Program-made: the position numbers and the translations under genes
The notes under the pieces: generated by a model
The model's input: the letters and a program-made list of their open reading frames with translations, nothing else
Told to the model about the DNA's origin: nothing
Databases searched by the model: none
Origin: Coprinopsis marcescibilis
Taxonomy: Eukaryota > Basidiomycota > Agaricomycetes > Agaricales > Psathyrellaceae
DNA length: 20,378 nucleotides
Assembly (NCBI GenBank): GCA_004369085.1
Contig: ML210497.1
Coordinates: 1 to 20,378 of the forward strand
Direction: 5' to 3'
Shown: positions 9,376-19,174 of the stretch, piece after piece
Layout of the letters: each line of letters starts with the position of its first letter
Position numbering within the stretch: the first letter of the stretch is position 1

Positions 9376-11321
9376 TAAGAGAGATTTTTATGGTCAGATA
9401 GTACTTTGACCAGGTGTTGAGCTCCCATCAAGTAGTGTTGCCATTTGGTAAAGGCCCAGATAAGAGCTAAAAGCTCTTGGTCGTATATCTTGTAGTTGTG
9501 TTCAGTTGGTGATAGGGTTTTCGATATGAATGAAACAGGATGTCAGGCCCCATTAGCATCACATTGGGTAAGTATGGCTCCAGTGGCGTATTTCGAGGTG
9601 TCGCATTCAACTTGGAAAGGTTTTTCCAAGTTGGGCATGATCAAAATTGGTTGTTTGGTGAATTGTCGTTTCAAGGTGTCAAAGGCCATTTGTCATTGAG
9701 GTGTCCATTCGAACGGTACTCCTTTTTGGAGGAGTTCGTTCATTGATTTTGCCAATTCTGAGTATCCCTGGATGAACCTTCGGTAGAAGTTTCCAAACCC
9801 TAAAAAGGATTGTACTTGTTTCACAGTTTTTGGAGTGGGCCAGTCTTGAATTCCAGCAACCTTTTTGGGGTCCATGGAGATTCATCCTTCCTCAATGATC
9901 ATGCCAAGGTATTCAATACGGGTTTGGCAAAATTGGCACTTCTCTGGTTTCAGGTAAAGGTTGTTATCCTTTAGCACTTGGAGGGTTTTTCGTGTGTATT
10001 CGATCATCTTCTCCTTGGTTTTGGTGAAGATGAGAATGTCGTCCATGTAGATGATGATGCAACATCCTTCCATTTTAAGTTTGTCAAAGATGTGGTCCAT
10101 CATCACCTGAAACATTGCTGGGGAATTACACATGCTGAAAAACATAACTGTTGGTTCGAATAATCCCAAGTTCGTTTTGAATGCCACTTTCCATTGATTG
10201 CTGGCTCTGATCCGAATATTGTTATAGCCCCATTGTACATCCAATTTGGTAAAGTACTTTGCTCCTTTTAGTTTGTCCAGGAGTTCGGTGATAAGTGGAA
10301 GTGGATAGGCATTTTTGATCGTCCATTTGTTGAGATAGCAATAGTCTTGACAGGGTCGAAGAGGAGTTTTTAGTTTTCCATCTTCAACAATCAGTTTCTT
10401 TTTGACAAAGAAGAAGGGGGTGGCATTCAGGGATTGCAAGGGTTGAATGTACATCTTGACAAGGTTTTCCTGAATGAACTTTTCCAATTCTTTTTGTTCA
10501 TCTAGGGTGAGGTTGTACGTTTTGAATGATTTGGGAATGAAGCCATCTTTTAACTCGATTTTGTGATCCCAAGGTTTCGAGTCAGGAAATCAATCAGCTT
10601 TCTTCTTGTCGAAGATGTCCATGTAGTCATGATATTCTTCTGGTATTCATTGTTCCAAAGTGAGGGTCGAAGTGTCTTCAGCAACTGCTAGTTCTTGTGC
10701 AATGGTCGACTTGGCCCAAATCCAAATTGTTTGAAGATGTGGGCTTTCTTTTCCTTGAAAATCATGTAATAAGGCCATGTTGATGTCTTCCTGTGTAGGA
10801 TCTGTCTGTTTCTTTGTTTTCTTGGTTCAAAGGTACTTAAGGAGAGCTTGCATAGTTTTTGAGAGCTTCTTTGTTCTCCAAGCGAGTGTTCTGTTCTTCC
10901 AATCTATCAGTGGGTTGGTCTTCTGAAGCCAAGGTGCTCCTAGTATGATCTTTTCTTGTCCAAGACCAGTGACATAGAACCGTTCTTTGAACTGTCATCC
11001 ATGAATTGTGATATATGCATCCGCATAGAATCAGATAGTACCATTTTTGTTTAAGGTACCATCAATGTTTCGTGCAGGGATTGGGGTGGTGAGTCGAGTG
11101 AGGGGAATTTTTATCTTTCGTGCATAATTCTGATCAATGAATTGATCGTCTGCTCTGCAATTGGCAAGAGTGGTTGTTCCAACGTTTTTGGGTCTGTTCT
11201 TTCTGGTAAATGACAGTGTTGTGGGAAAAATCAAAATCATATTGAATGGATTGGCATAGAGGACAGACCGTACTATCTTAGGAGGTGCTACAGTTGGTAT
11301 AGACCTCCTCAGGCAAAACCC
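9375..11321 (-). pseudogene. pol: Gypsy Pol: protease, reverse transcriptase, RNase H
   Basis: It lies in the -1 frame relative to gag. Protease: TTLANCRADDQFID aligns with the usual LIDSGAT..FID; the catalytic Asp is Asn, so protease is dead. RT: from about 10490, KTPLRPCQDYCYLNKWTIKNAYPLP, YFTKLDVQWGYNNIRIR (usual RWGYNN), and an intact YMDD (10049-10038) in IIYMDDILIF. The thumb contains [14 protein letters not shown]. RNase [24 protein letters not shown] and [10 protein letters not shown] keep the acidic residues. In-frame stops are overwhelmingly TGA, for example between EEG and ISMDPKK at 9884-9882. It ends by frameshift near 9375. Confidence 0.92.
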
Positions 11322-12595
11322 TCATTCTTCTCAAGTTTGTCTTCGAATTTCTCTCGTTCTTTGGGGTCCATGTTGCTAAGGATTCGTTGAACTGATTTAA
11401 AGGCTGCAGTCCCAGTGTATTTCTTCTTCGCCTCATTGGTTCTGGAAGAGGAACCAGGTTCGTTTCGAGGTCTCCATGTATCTTGGGGTTTGTTCCTGTC
11501 TTTTGGTTTAGAGGGGCATGTGTTCAAGGCATGTCCTGCCTTGTGGCAGAAGAAGCATAATCCTTTCCAGATGCATTCTTCTCGTATGGCATCTGTCATT
11601 TTAGGAAGTCGGACAAAGGGTTTCTTCATATTGAACAAGTCTATATCCATTGGTACTCCATAGTCTTCATTTGTTTTGGTGGTGGGATTTGAGAATGATT
11701 GGATTCCTTTCTTCATGAGTTGAAGCATTTGTTGATCATTGGATACTTCAATGATGGAGTCATACCAGACTTTGAGGTGACTGGGTTTAGTGGTGCGGTT
11801 CCAGATTTTCTCAAGAGTAACATCATCGAGAGTGCTTCTGAAAATGTCAGTTATAATCTTATTGGCTGGGTCATTGGGATTGGTTAAATCCAGTCGGTAT
11901 TCGGTTTCGGCTAGTTTGTTCTTGAATGTATTGACAAAATCTTCTCCAGAATCTCGCCATTTCTTTTTGAGATTCTTGAGTTGTTGGAAGGCGACATCAG
12001 CTCGTTCTTTTTCGAAGAACGAGTCATTGAGTTTCTTCTGGAATTCTAACCAAGTTCCAAGTTGAATTTGATCTTCCCATCATGCTTCATTTAAGAAGGT
12101 TTATTTCCAGTCAGCAGTGGTTCCTCTGATCATGTAAGAGAGAGTGAAGAGAATCTTCTTGTTGTCACTCCATTCTGGATTGGCTAGGATGTAGAGGACG
12201 ATTTCTTCCAACCATCCTTTGTACTTGTTATGGTTTCCATCGAATTCAGAGGGCTTTCGCATGCCCTTGATTTCTTCATCTTTGTCTTTCTTTGTCATGG
12301 TCTTTTGCACAGATGGTCCTCCTTCAGCCATGGTTTCTGGTTGATAGTTCACAAATTTCTGTTCTTCTTCGTAGTTCTGTAGAGCAATTTCTTGCGCTCG
12401 TTGTTGTCGTTTGGTTTCTTGGTATTGTTCGAAGATTGTTCTTGATGGTTCAAGGTTTAGTTGAAACTGTTCTTGTTCTGGTGGAGTTAATCCTGTTGGT
12501 GTTGTTTTGGTTTTGTCTCATTCGTATGTTGGGTCGAATTCCCGTTGTTGTTTTCCTTTGTCAGAGATTGATTGTTTAATTGTTGATCGATCCAT
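11309..12595 (-). pseudogene. gag: Gypsy Gag
   Basis: An ATG at 12595-12593 (MDRSTIKQSISDKGKQQREF) opens the gag frame to a TGA at 11311-11309, about 428 codons. A Gln/Glu-rich N-terminus is followed by a capsid-like region (PSEFDGNHNKYKGWLEEI, ILFTLSYMIRGTTADW, FFEKERADVAFQQL) and a zinc knuckle CFFCHKAGHALNTC near 11560-11520 that fits C-X2-C-X4-H-X4-C. Three internal stops break it: TGA after DPTYE (near 12520), TAA at 12103-12101 and a TGA shortly after. Gag packages the element RNA into virus-like particles. The start is chosen as the first in-frame ATG; the first stop lies 27 codons later. Confidence 0.85.
11315..11321 (-). other. Predicted -1 ribosomal frameshift site at gag/pol junction
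   Basis: The minus strand reads G GGT TTT (GGGTTTT), in register with the gag codons, followed by GCC and the gag stop TGA. This fits the X-XXY-YYZ slippery heptamer. Slipping back one base gives TGC CTG AGG and enters exactly the open frame that carries protease and RT. Confidence 0.6.
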
Positions 12596-12741
12596 GTCTT
12601 TTGAGTATGGTGCAGATGTGGTAGGTGGTTCTGCCAATCTTCTGGTTGGTCTGACGTTTCTGGTTTGTTTGTAGTTGGCCGTTTTGGCAATAGGTCCTTG
12701 TCCTGATCAACGAGGTTGTGTTTTGAGTAGTTTCGATCTTC

Positions 12742-13138
12742 TGTTACAACACAAGGTGAGTAGTACGCCTTAGTTGTTCAATGATGGTTTGTGATTGAGT
12801 CAAGATGATAGATCATTGAGACGAATGAGTAAGTTGAGAGAGTCGAGACAAACTAATGTCAAGACGATTGAGTTTCAAGTTGGTTTGAGAGAGACGATCT
12901 GTTGACGAGAAGACTAACAAAAGTCTTATTTGCAAACTATTGAGTATGAACAAAGTAAAACAAGATTGAAACTAAAGTACAACTACCTAACTAGGTAAGT
13001 TTAAATATACAATTCTTATCTCTTATCAATATTATTGATAAGTCCCTTCCGTTATCTATCCTATAAATAAGAAAACACTATGTCATATCCTCATGTCCCT
13101 TATCTATCCTAAAAATACCCCCAAGTTCTGGTTTGACA
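12742..13138 (-). repeat. Candidate Gypsy 5' LTR
   Basis: The minus strand starts TGTCAAACCAGAAC (13138) and ends TTGTAACA at 12742, giving TG...CA ends upstream of gag. It is AT-rich, with a TATAAATA-like box near 13066-13073 (plus strand), then a CTCTCTCAAACC-type leader. There is no second copy in the window to prove the edges, so the 397-bp extent is inferred. No standard TGG primer-binding site was found after its end. Confidence 0.5.
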
Positions 13139-14187
13139 GTCAGGGGTATCTACCGATTCATAATCAAACAGTCCCATTCTTCAAAAATAATCCATCTGAA
13201 TTTTGTAACACTCATCTTCAGTCAACACGTATCTGTCTTCATGTTCCACTGTTGGAGATGGTGTAACATTCATGTTTTTGCTCTAGATCAGCTGTGCAAA
13301 CGGGCACCTCTCTCAATGCTATGTAATCTCTATCTCAACTTTGCTGAGAAATGCTGGCCTGGTCAACCTGGTGACAAACATCACCACTTTTGGCTTGCCC
13401 CTTATGACACATCATCACTTTATTGCATGATTGCTCAGGAATGCAGAATTTTCCAAAAAAGCACTGCCAAGGATAATCTTGATGTCTGGTTCCAGTCTGC
13501 CAGCCCACAGCCACCTTCACCATCTCTGACAGAGTCCTGCATTCACTGTCAGCCTCACATCCAAGGCCAGACAGACCATTTTGAGGTTATTCTCTGCACC
13601 CCTGACATGAAAGATGATTTCTGGTGGTTTGGTCACAAAAAGCAGGTTCTCCTGGATCTTACGTTCAAATTCTGCTTGGCACCAGCACTTCTAATGATTC
13701 TGATGGTGTTTGACAACAACAGGCATGGGATTCCAGTTGCTTTTTTCCTTTTTATGACACATCCAAAGGCTTGTGCTTCCCATGCCAATTACAATACAGC
13801 TATTATCCAATGTCTTCTCATGATATTCAAGGAGAATATTGGACAAAATGCTGCAGGAGAGGAGCTGCCATTTGCTGTTGCCAACACAGATAATGATGCT
13901 CAAGAATAAAAAGCACTGCAGGCTGTCTTTCCTGGAATCCAACTCCTTTTGTGTCTCTTTCACACTGTTCAAGGGATCCCCAACTTTTTTACCTGGCTAT
14001 GGCATGCAAATGAGTTGAAGAATTTTCGCATGGAACTTCAAACAATCTAGCAACCTGATGCAACGGCATCATTCAGTGGAGTAATTGGTGCTCAAGGTGT
14101 TGTTCAAGAATGGCTGGCATTCATGGAGGCTGGAGAAACTGACAAGTTAACAGGGTATGGGTCCTCCAACAGGGAACCAATGTTAGG
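13139..14187 (+). pseudogene. Mutator-like (MULE) transposase fragment
   Basis: An open frame to 13909, then the same frame through a TAA (13907) and a TAG (14048). Its order is typical of mushroom MULEs: FEVILCTPDMK, KKQVLLDLTFKFC (first catalytic Asp at 13655-13657), MVFDNNRHGIPVAFFLFM, AVANTDNDAQE (second Asp at 13889-13891), then the LLLCLFHTVQ motif with conserved C-X2-H after the TAA. The N-terminal region is cut by the Gypsy LTR at 13138, and the C-terminal side by a solo LTR at 14188. The DDE-type transposase would cut and paste its own element. No terminal repeats were identified. Confidence 0.75.
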
Positions 14188-14573
14188 TGTTGGAATTCTA
14201 CATTGCTTACTTGTTTACTTGTCTCTCAATTCCATATCATATGCTATGTATGTAGCCATACGGCTATGCCTTTGGTCTTACTCATCCTTATCTCTTATGA
14301 CTCTATGTGACTCATATCTAGTTGGACATTGCTATATGCTTACTGATACTCTTATCTACATGTGATATGACTGCACATAAACTCTTTTACATAGCCACAT
14401 CTGTAGAGTATATATACTGGTAGTATTACTCTGTATTTGATAGAGCTATCCAATTGTCTTAACTGCCTCTGCAGTCTCTTCTTTCCTCTCTACAGCTAGA
14501 TGTTATCGTCTGCGCTCTCCAGTATCATCAGGTACCATTACTGTTGCACCCATACACTTATTCTCATATTAGG
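14183..14573 (+). mobile_element. Solo Copia LTR with 5-bp TSD (TTAGG)
   Basis: The LTR 14188-14568 (381 bp) begins TGTTGGAATTC and ends TCTCATA, matching in reverse orientation the LTRs of the Copia element at 768-6629. TTAGG occurs at 14183-14187 and 14569-14573, so a complete insertion took place here and then collapsed by LTR-LTR recombination. TATA box TATATATA at 14409-14416. It lies inside the MULE relic. Confidence 0.95.
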
Positions 14574-14627
14574 GATATTGGAGATTTTCCATGTGCAGTT
14601 TTTCTTATCAGCTCTCTGATTCTGACT

Positions 14628-15319
14628 ATGATTAGTGACAACAATGAACCAAAAGAGGATATCACATTATTTTCACAGGAACAAGTGCAGCCACCAGCCC
14701 CAAACCCACCACTTCTTCTTCCTACCACACAAGCTTGACAAAACACAGAGCCGACAACCATGCACCAGCTCAGCAGCCTGTAAACTCAACAATGGTTGTT
14801 GAAACATCAGTGCTTGAGGAGGAAGAGCTGCAATTCAGCTTTGGTATGGACATTGTCAAACAATATCTGACACAGCAGGACACTGTAGCAGATAGCAGGT
14901 ATGTGGAGACATCCATTCTCAAGGAGCTAGAGATACAGCTCCTTGGACCCATGGCCACCAGTGCCATGCAACCTCCAGCCCCTGCAAACCAAGATGACAA
15001 CAACATGTATGTGACTGAAGCCAAGCAGGTGCACATCAATGCTAGGGCAACAGCCATGCTCAAACTGCAAGCCACACATGACACTCTCAGCAACTTGGTT
15101 GTGCAGTACATTCAGCTGTCACTCAACCAAGTGGAGGCAGCAAGCAAGATCAACGAGTATCTAAGTGAAGCAATCCAAGACAGGCTGATAAACTGCAGCT
15201 GGTCATCAGTCTCAGATGTCAGCTTGACATCATCTTCAGCTCAGGACATGGATTCTGATTTGCAATGGATGGTGCAGCAGGCAGAACAAATGAAGGAAAT
15301 AATGAGGGCAGGCTGGTAG
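14628..15319 (+). CDS. Unrecognised ORF, Gln/Pro-rich start and helical body
   Basis: An ATG at 14628 (MISDNNEPKEDITLFSQEQ) runs to a TGA at 14736. A +2 frame beginning there continues without stops to 15319, so a frameshift or short intron near 14735 may join them. If only the downstream frame is used, the first ATG is at 14792, giving 175 residues. The protein has an internal repeat: VVETSVLEEEELQFSFGM and YVETSILKELEIQLLGPM about 40 residues apart. The rest is predicted helical with a Ser-rich stretch (SVSDVSLTSSSAQD) and ends MKEIMRAGW. There is no family match I can name. It sits between a MULE relic and non-coding DNA, and could be transposon-linked. Confidence 0.4.
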
Positions 15320-16435
15320 TGTTTGGTCAAGAGTATAAAACTCATTAATTACAATTGGAAAGACTGGTACAATACCACAATGCCCAAATAACTGTTTTCT
15401 ATCAAACTACCCTTCCAACCAATCCAACATGCAAGCCCTATGTCCAGTCAGGGTTTGGGGGGAACCCCCATGCATTGCAGACAACTCTCTATCAATAGAT
15501 TTTCATCTTTCAACTAGCAAGCAAAAAATTACCTAGGACATTGAGAGAAAATAGTGGTGGGAACAAAAAACAGTGCCCAATGCATTGTGGATTACAACAA
15601 TGCCAATTCAAGCAGAGCTCAAATTTTTAAGAGTGTATGTTTGGTTTCCACTTGTATTACTGACCATTTCCATAAAGTTTAATTAGTTTTATATTCACTC
15701 AGTTTTTTTATAGTATAATATGGGAATTTCTTTCCATTTTTGGTAATATTCTAAGAAAGAATAACTTCTGAAAAGGAATAGAAATACCTGCCCACCAAGG
15801 AGTATTCCTTAAGGGGTTTCTACTGTATTCTCAATATTGTAAATACCTGATGACTTGTGTTTGGGGACACTAACATCAGTAAAAAACCTGGTGGGCAGCC
15901 TTAGGGTGATATACCCCATTGCCAAAGGTTCCTGTAATTACTAATCATCTTACCTAAGGTGCAGCATTAACTGGCAACCTATTCTAGTACTGTGATCTCT
16001 GACTATCACTGTGATGATCATGGGTACTTAGATGGTGAACCACCATCTGTTATTGGCATGCCACCTCAAGATTGCTCATCATTGTAGCACCAATTATCAC
16101 AATGGCTTTGAGAAACACAGCAATTTTTTGCAGATCTCCACAGATCCCAAAGCACCCCAGTTCACCATGATAGTCAGGATAACTTAAGACAGCTCAGAGA
16201 TCAGAGTATTTGAGCAAAGGTAACATGAAATTGATGAGAGTATGTGCAAGCATATGATAAGAATGACTAAAACTTAAAAGTAAGTTTGGAACACAGTGTA
16301 ATTCAAATGGTATTCTGGATGGCAAGAGGAGGCCAAACTGCAGAGGAAAAACAGTTAGAATTGAGTTAAAAGAAGTGATCTAACTTACCTTTCAGTTCAG
16401 ACACAATAATTAACATTAGTGTTCAGGGTACAGCT
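15320..16435. other. No gene seen; AT-rich decayed DNA
   Basis: Both strands are full of stops. CpG is almost absent (none in 15320-15420). The stretch contains AT-rich runs near 15660-15730, an inverted repeat pair at 15788 and 15889, and a short TGGGGG/CCCCCA hairpin near 15456-15470. It is probably old transposon debris. Confidence 0.5.
15788..15898. repeat. Inverted repeat pair, possible small MITE remnant
   Basis: CTGCCCACCA (15788-15797) and TGGTGGGCAG (15889-15898) are perfect 10-bp inverted copies enclosing 91 bp. No convincing target-site duplication was seen, so the mobile-element reading is weak. Confidence 0.3.
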
Positions 16436-17515
16436 TCAAGTGGGGCAAAAACTAGCACAAGAAGCCACGGATGCAGTTGGTAAGGCAGAAGGGAAGGGCT
16501 TCCTGAAGACAGAAGTACTGGAAGACCCACCACCAAACGGCTCACCAATGTCCCAGATATCAACACCAAACTTGCCCTTATCACTCTTTATGCCTGTGGG
16601 TTGACTTGATCCAGCCTCAATTGCTTTTGCTTTCCACTTCTCCTTCTCCACTACCACTCACTCCTTTTCCTTTGCCTTCTCTGTCCTCATTGCCTCTGCC
16701 TTTGCCTCTGCCTCCTCCTGAACAGCAATCCACTTTGAGTAGTACAGGTTAACAAGCTATTGAGATCACATTCATTAGCAATCACAAACTAGAATAAATA
16801 GACTTTCCTTTTTGATTAGAACTGTGGGCTCCATGTCAGGGTACTTCTTAGTGAAGGCTTTGAGATTGTCCATGACCAAAGAGAATAGTTTGTCAATATT
16901 CCCCATGTCATTTACCTTAACAAAAGCATTATGGGCCATGACTCATCAGATATAATCTTGCCAGTGTCCTCAATACTATGGAGGCATTGAAGAGCCTTGT
17001 AGTGATATCTCTGTAAGAGCAAGGACTTTGACATCAAACTTTTCTGATACTTACTGCTGCAGCTCAAGACCAGGCCTATACTGACGAACAAATTCGAGTC
17101 ACTCCTCAAGATCTGGTGTCTTTAATTATTGAAGATGACAAGATATACCATCATAAAATCCTTTGCATCCACTACACAATCTATAATATGCAATGCAAAA
17201 CTGATTCAATCAATGCATGCAACCATCCTGATATCATGCTCTGGTTGAGAGATGACAAGGCACACCTTCATCCATACTGGTATACCTGTGTCATAGGGTA
17301 TTTCATTTCTGTGCATATCTCCATCAGGGTAACTTCCAGGCTCCCAAGAAAGTCTGGAAGATCCACTTCTTGTGGGTTTGATTCTTTGGTGTCAATTATC
17401 GGTACTGTTTGGGATGGAAGGCTAAACATATAACATATGTTGGATTTGTCAGCTCCAACAATAGCACAGATCCATTTGACTTCATTAACCCTGATGATGT
17501 CATACATGGTGCACA
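16436..17515 (-). pseudogene. Decayed intron-containing gene of unknown function
   Basis: Minus-strand coding-like blocks in order: from the Tc1 insertion, VNEVKWICAIVGADKSN ... ESNPQEVDLPDFLGSLEVTL, to a GTATAC donor at 17285; 17119-17055, LEFVRQYRPGLELQQ; a clear 44-nt intron (GTAAGT at 17054, TTACAG ending 17011); 17010 onward, DITTRLFNASIVLRTLARLY; a frameshift to NAFVKVNDMGNIDKLFSLVM and AFTKKYPDMEPTVLIKK; then, after an acceptor TCAATAG ending 16757 with GCTAAT branch-like sequence at 16779-16774, LVNLYYSKWIAVQEEAEAKA. A charged Ala/Glu/Lys helix follows, interrupted by a TGA at 16660-16658, with FGVDIWDIGEPF near the end. Family not recognised. Interrupted upstream by the Tc1 element. 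Confidence 0.4.
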
Positions 17516-17517
17516 TA

Positions 17518-17542
17518 CAGTGGCATGCAAAAGTAATGCATG
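17518..17542. repeat. Tc1 left terminal inverted repeat
   Basis: 25 bp, pairs with 19150-19174 with a single mismatch at the outermost base. Confidence 0.92.
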
Positions 17543-17866
17543 CATCAAAATGTTCCCACAAATTTGCCACCACAAAATGAGGTAGTTTTCACTGTGCCAT
17601 TCTGAGCCACTTATTTACAGTAAAATACAAGGTATAATGAGTATAGTCTACAGACATTAAAGAGTCCATAGCCTAGAATTTGAGCATAGTGGTCACTCAG
17701 GAATGGTGCTATGACCTCATCATTACATGCCTGTAAGAAACATGTGTAGTAGTTGATGTGCAATACTGACTATCATACAAATACCACCATATCTTTAATC
17801 CCCTCCACCCATATACTCTCAAATTCTGGAACCCAACTCCTAACATACTCTCTATCACCTCTACCA

Positions 17867-18894
17867 ATGGTTGTATGTACCCCAACCAAGAAAGCCAGAA
17901 TATGGCACATGTGCAGATTTGATGGGAAATCTTTGAAGAAATTGGGAATACCCTTGGAGTCTTGCAATCTGCTGCATCCTGGACTTTCAGCAACTTGAAA
18001 AAGCAGGGCCCAGAGCCCAACTTCTATGCAAGGGCCAAAGGTCTGGGTAGGCCAAGGGCAATCACTCCTCATGCAGAATGCTGTGCATGCAGGCTAATAG
18101 CCTCAAACATGTGCTGTGATGCAACTCAAGTCCAATGCAAGCTATTCCCAGAGTAGCATGCTACCATGGTCCATAGAATGTTTATATGGAAGGGTCTGCA
18201 TGGCAGGGTGTGCCAGAAGAAGCCTTGGCTCTCTCCAATACATATTGCCAGGCACCTTTCGTGGGCATCTACATTCTATAAGAAGAAGAATTTTTTTTTG
18301 GCACAAAGTCTGGTATACAGATGAGTCAAATTTTAATCTTTTTGGCTCAGATGGGAAGATGTACTGCTGCAGGAGGCCTGGGGAGGAGTTTCTCCCACAG
18401 AATGTCTCAAAGACAGTGAAGCATGGTGGAAGCAGCATCCAAGTTTGAGGATGTTTGTCATACAACAGGCCTGGGTGACTTCATTGTATTGTTGGATGCA
18501 TGAATGCTGCACAGTATGTGTCTATTCTGGAGGAGTCATTCTTAGGCTCCCTTAGTGACCAAAAAGTCCAACACATACCATGATTTTTCAACAAGATCAC
18601 AATCCAAAACATACATCCAAGCTTGCCACCAAATGGTTCCATGATTAAAACATTAAAGTACTCCCTTGGGCACCCTCATCACTGGATCAGAATATTATCA
18701 AGCATGCATGGAATGAAGTTGATTGCCAAATCTGGCACCAAGAAGTCCAGCCACGGAATATTGAGGAACTTTGGGTGGCATTGAAGGAGGAGTAGGCAGG
18801 GCTGGATATTGCTTATATCCAGTCCTTGTATAACTCAATTCCTCAGAGAATTGATGCTCTTTTTAAGGCAAAGGAAGCTTATACCAAGTACTAA
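17867..18894 (+). pseudogene. Tc1 transposase (DD34E type, inactivated)
   Basis: About 342 codons from a plausible ATG at 17867 to a TAA at 18892-18894, the usual Tc1 size. An N-terminal helix-turn-helix region (KKARIWHMCRFDGKSLKKLG) is followed by a GRPR-type hook (KGLGRPRAITPHAE). The catalytic domain has VWYTDESNFNLFGSDG (first Asp), HGGSSIQV(stop)GCLS, FQQDHNPKHTSK (second Asp), then SSLDQNIIKHAWNEV, where the usual NPIEN Glu is Lys. The second Asp and that position are 34 residues apart. It ends in SIPQRIDALFKAKEAYTKY, the standard Tc1 end. Frames change near 17990, at the T9 run 18291-18299, and near 18578; several stops are present. Arg positions often read Cys. Confidence 0.88.
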
Positions 18895-19149
18895 GCAACT
18901 GTGAGTGGTTTCCATCTTGAGTTGTACTGATTACTGAATGACACACAGATGAACATCAGATCAATTTTGCATGTTTTGATGTATTTTTCTGTACTGAATT
19001 TCTCCATACTGTATTTACTGTTTCTTCTCATTCTTGTATGATGGAACTAAAATATGCATGTCATCCTTTATGCAAAGTTTCATGTCAATATGTGTCATGC
19101 AAGCCAAGATATACATTGGTGAAGCAAAAACACTGTGTGTGACAAGTCA

Positions 19150-19174
19150 CATGCATTACTTTTGCATGCCACTA
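19150..19174. repeat. Tc1 right terminal inverted repeat
   Basis: Ends ACTTTTGCATGCCACTA just before the flanking TA at 19175-19176; reverse complement of 17518-17542 apart from the last base. Confidence 0.92.

Larger units (their letters stand above)
7671..13138 (-). mobile_element. Ty3/Gypsy chromovirus (degenerate; 3' LTR not found)
   Basis: Read on the minus strand: candidate 5' LTR 12742-13138, gag 12595-11309, then pol with protease, RT, RNase H, integrase and a C-terminal chromodomain ending at 7671. This is the Gypsy order with integrase last, and the chromodomain places it among chromoviruses. No second copy of the LTR occurs to the left within the window. The 3' end has therefore been lost, or lies beyond the left edge after the zinc-knuckle ORF. 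At least three frameshifts and more than ten stops inactivate it. Confidence 0.88.
17518..19174 (+). mobile_element. Tc1-type DNA transposon with TIRs and TA target site
   Basis: 1,657 bp. The left terminus begins CAGTGGCATGCAAAAGTAAT (17518) and the right end (19150-19174) is its reverse complement over 25 bp with one mismatch. CAGTGG is a classic Tc1 terminus. TA dinucleotides flank both ends (17516-17517, 19175-19176). It contains one transposase gene on the plus strand, now broken. The flanks also share a longer 13-bp direct repeat. Confidence 0.92.

Noticed and set aside
423..12595. Recurrent in-frame TGA read as an alternative genetic code or programmed readthrough
   Set aside because: TGA sits at conserved Arg positions, frameshifts and lost catalytic residues coexist, and real ORFs here end normally. 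CpG decay of CGA explains it more simply.
12487..12690. Separate minus-strand ORF upstream of Gypsy gag
   Set aside because: Overlaps the gag start in another frame; Gln/Asn-rich composition is an out-of-frame reading of the gag leader and N-terminus.
14770..15111. Minus-strand 113-codon ORF opposite the unknown plus-strand ORF
   Set aside because: Cys/Ser/Thr-rich composition typical of the complement of a Gln/Ala/Glu-rich sequence; the plus-strand frame is longer and has an internal repeat.
15456..15470. TGGGGGGAACCCCCA palindrome as a terminator
   Set aside because: Short isolated hairpin in non-coding fungal DNA; hairpin terminators are bacterial and no gene ends there.
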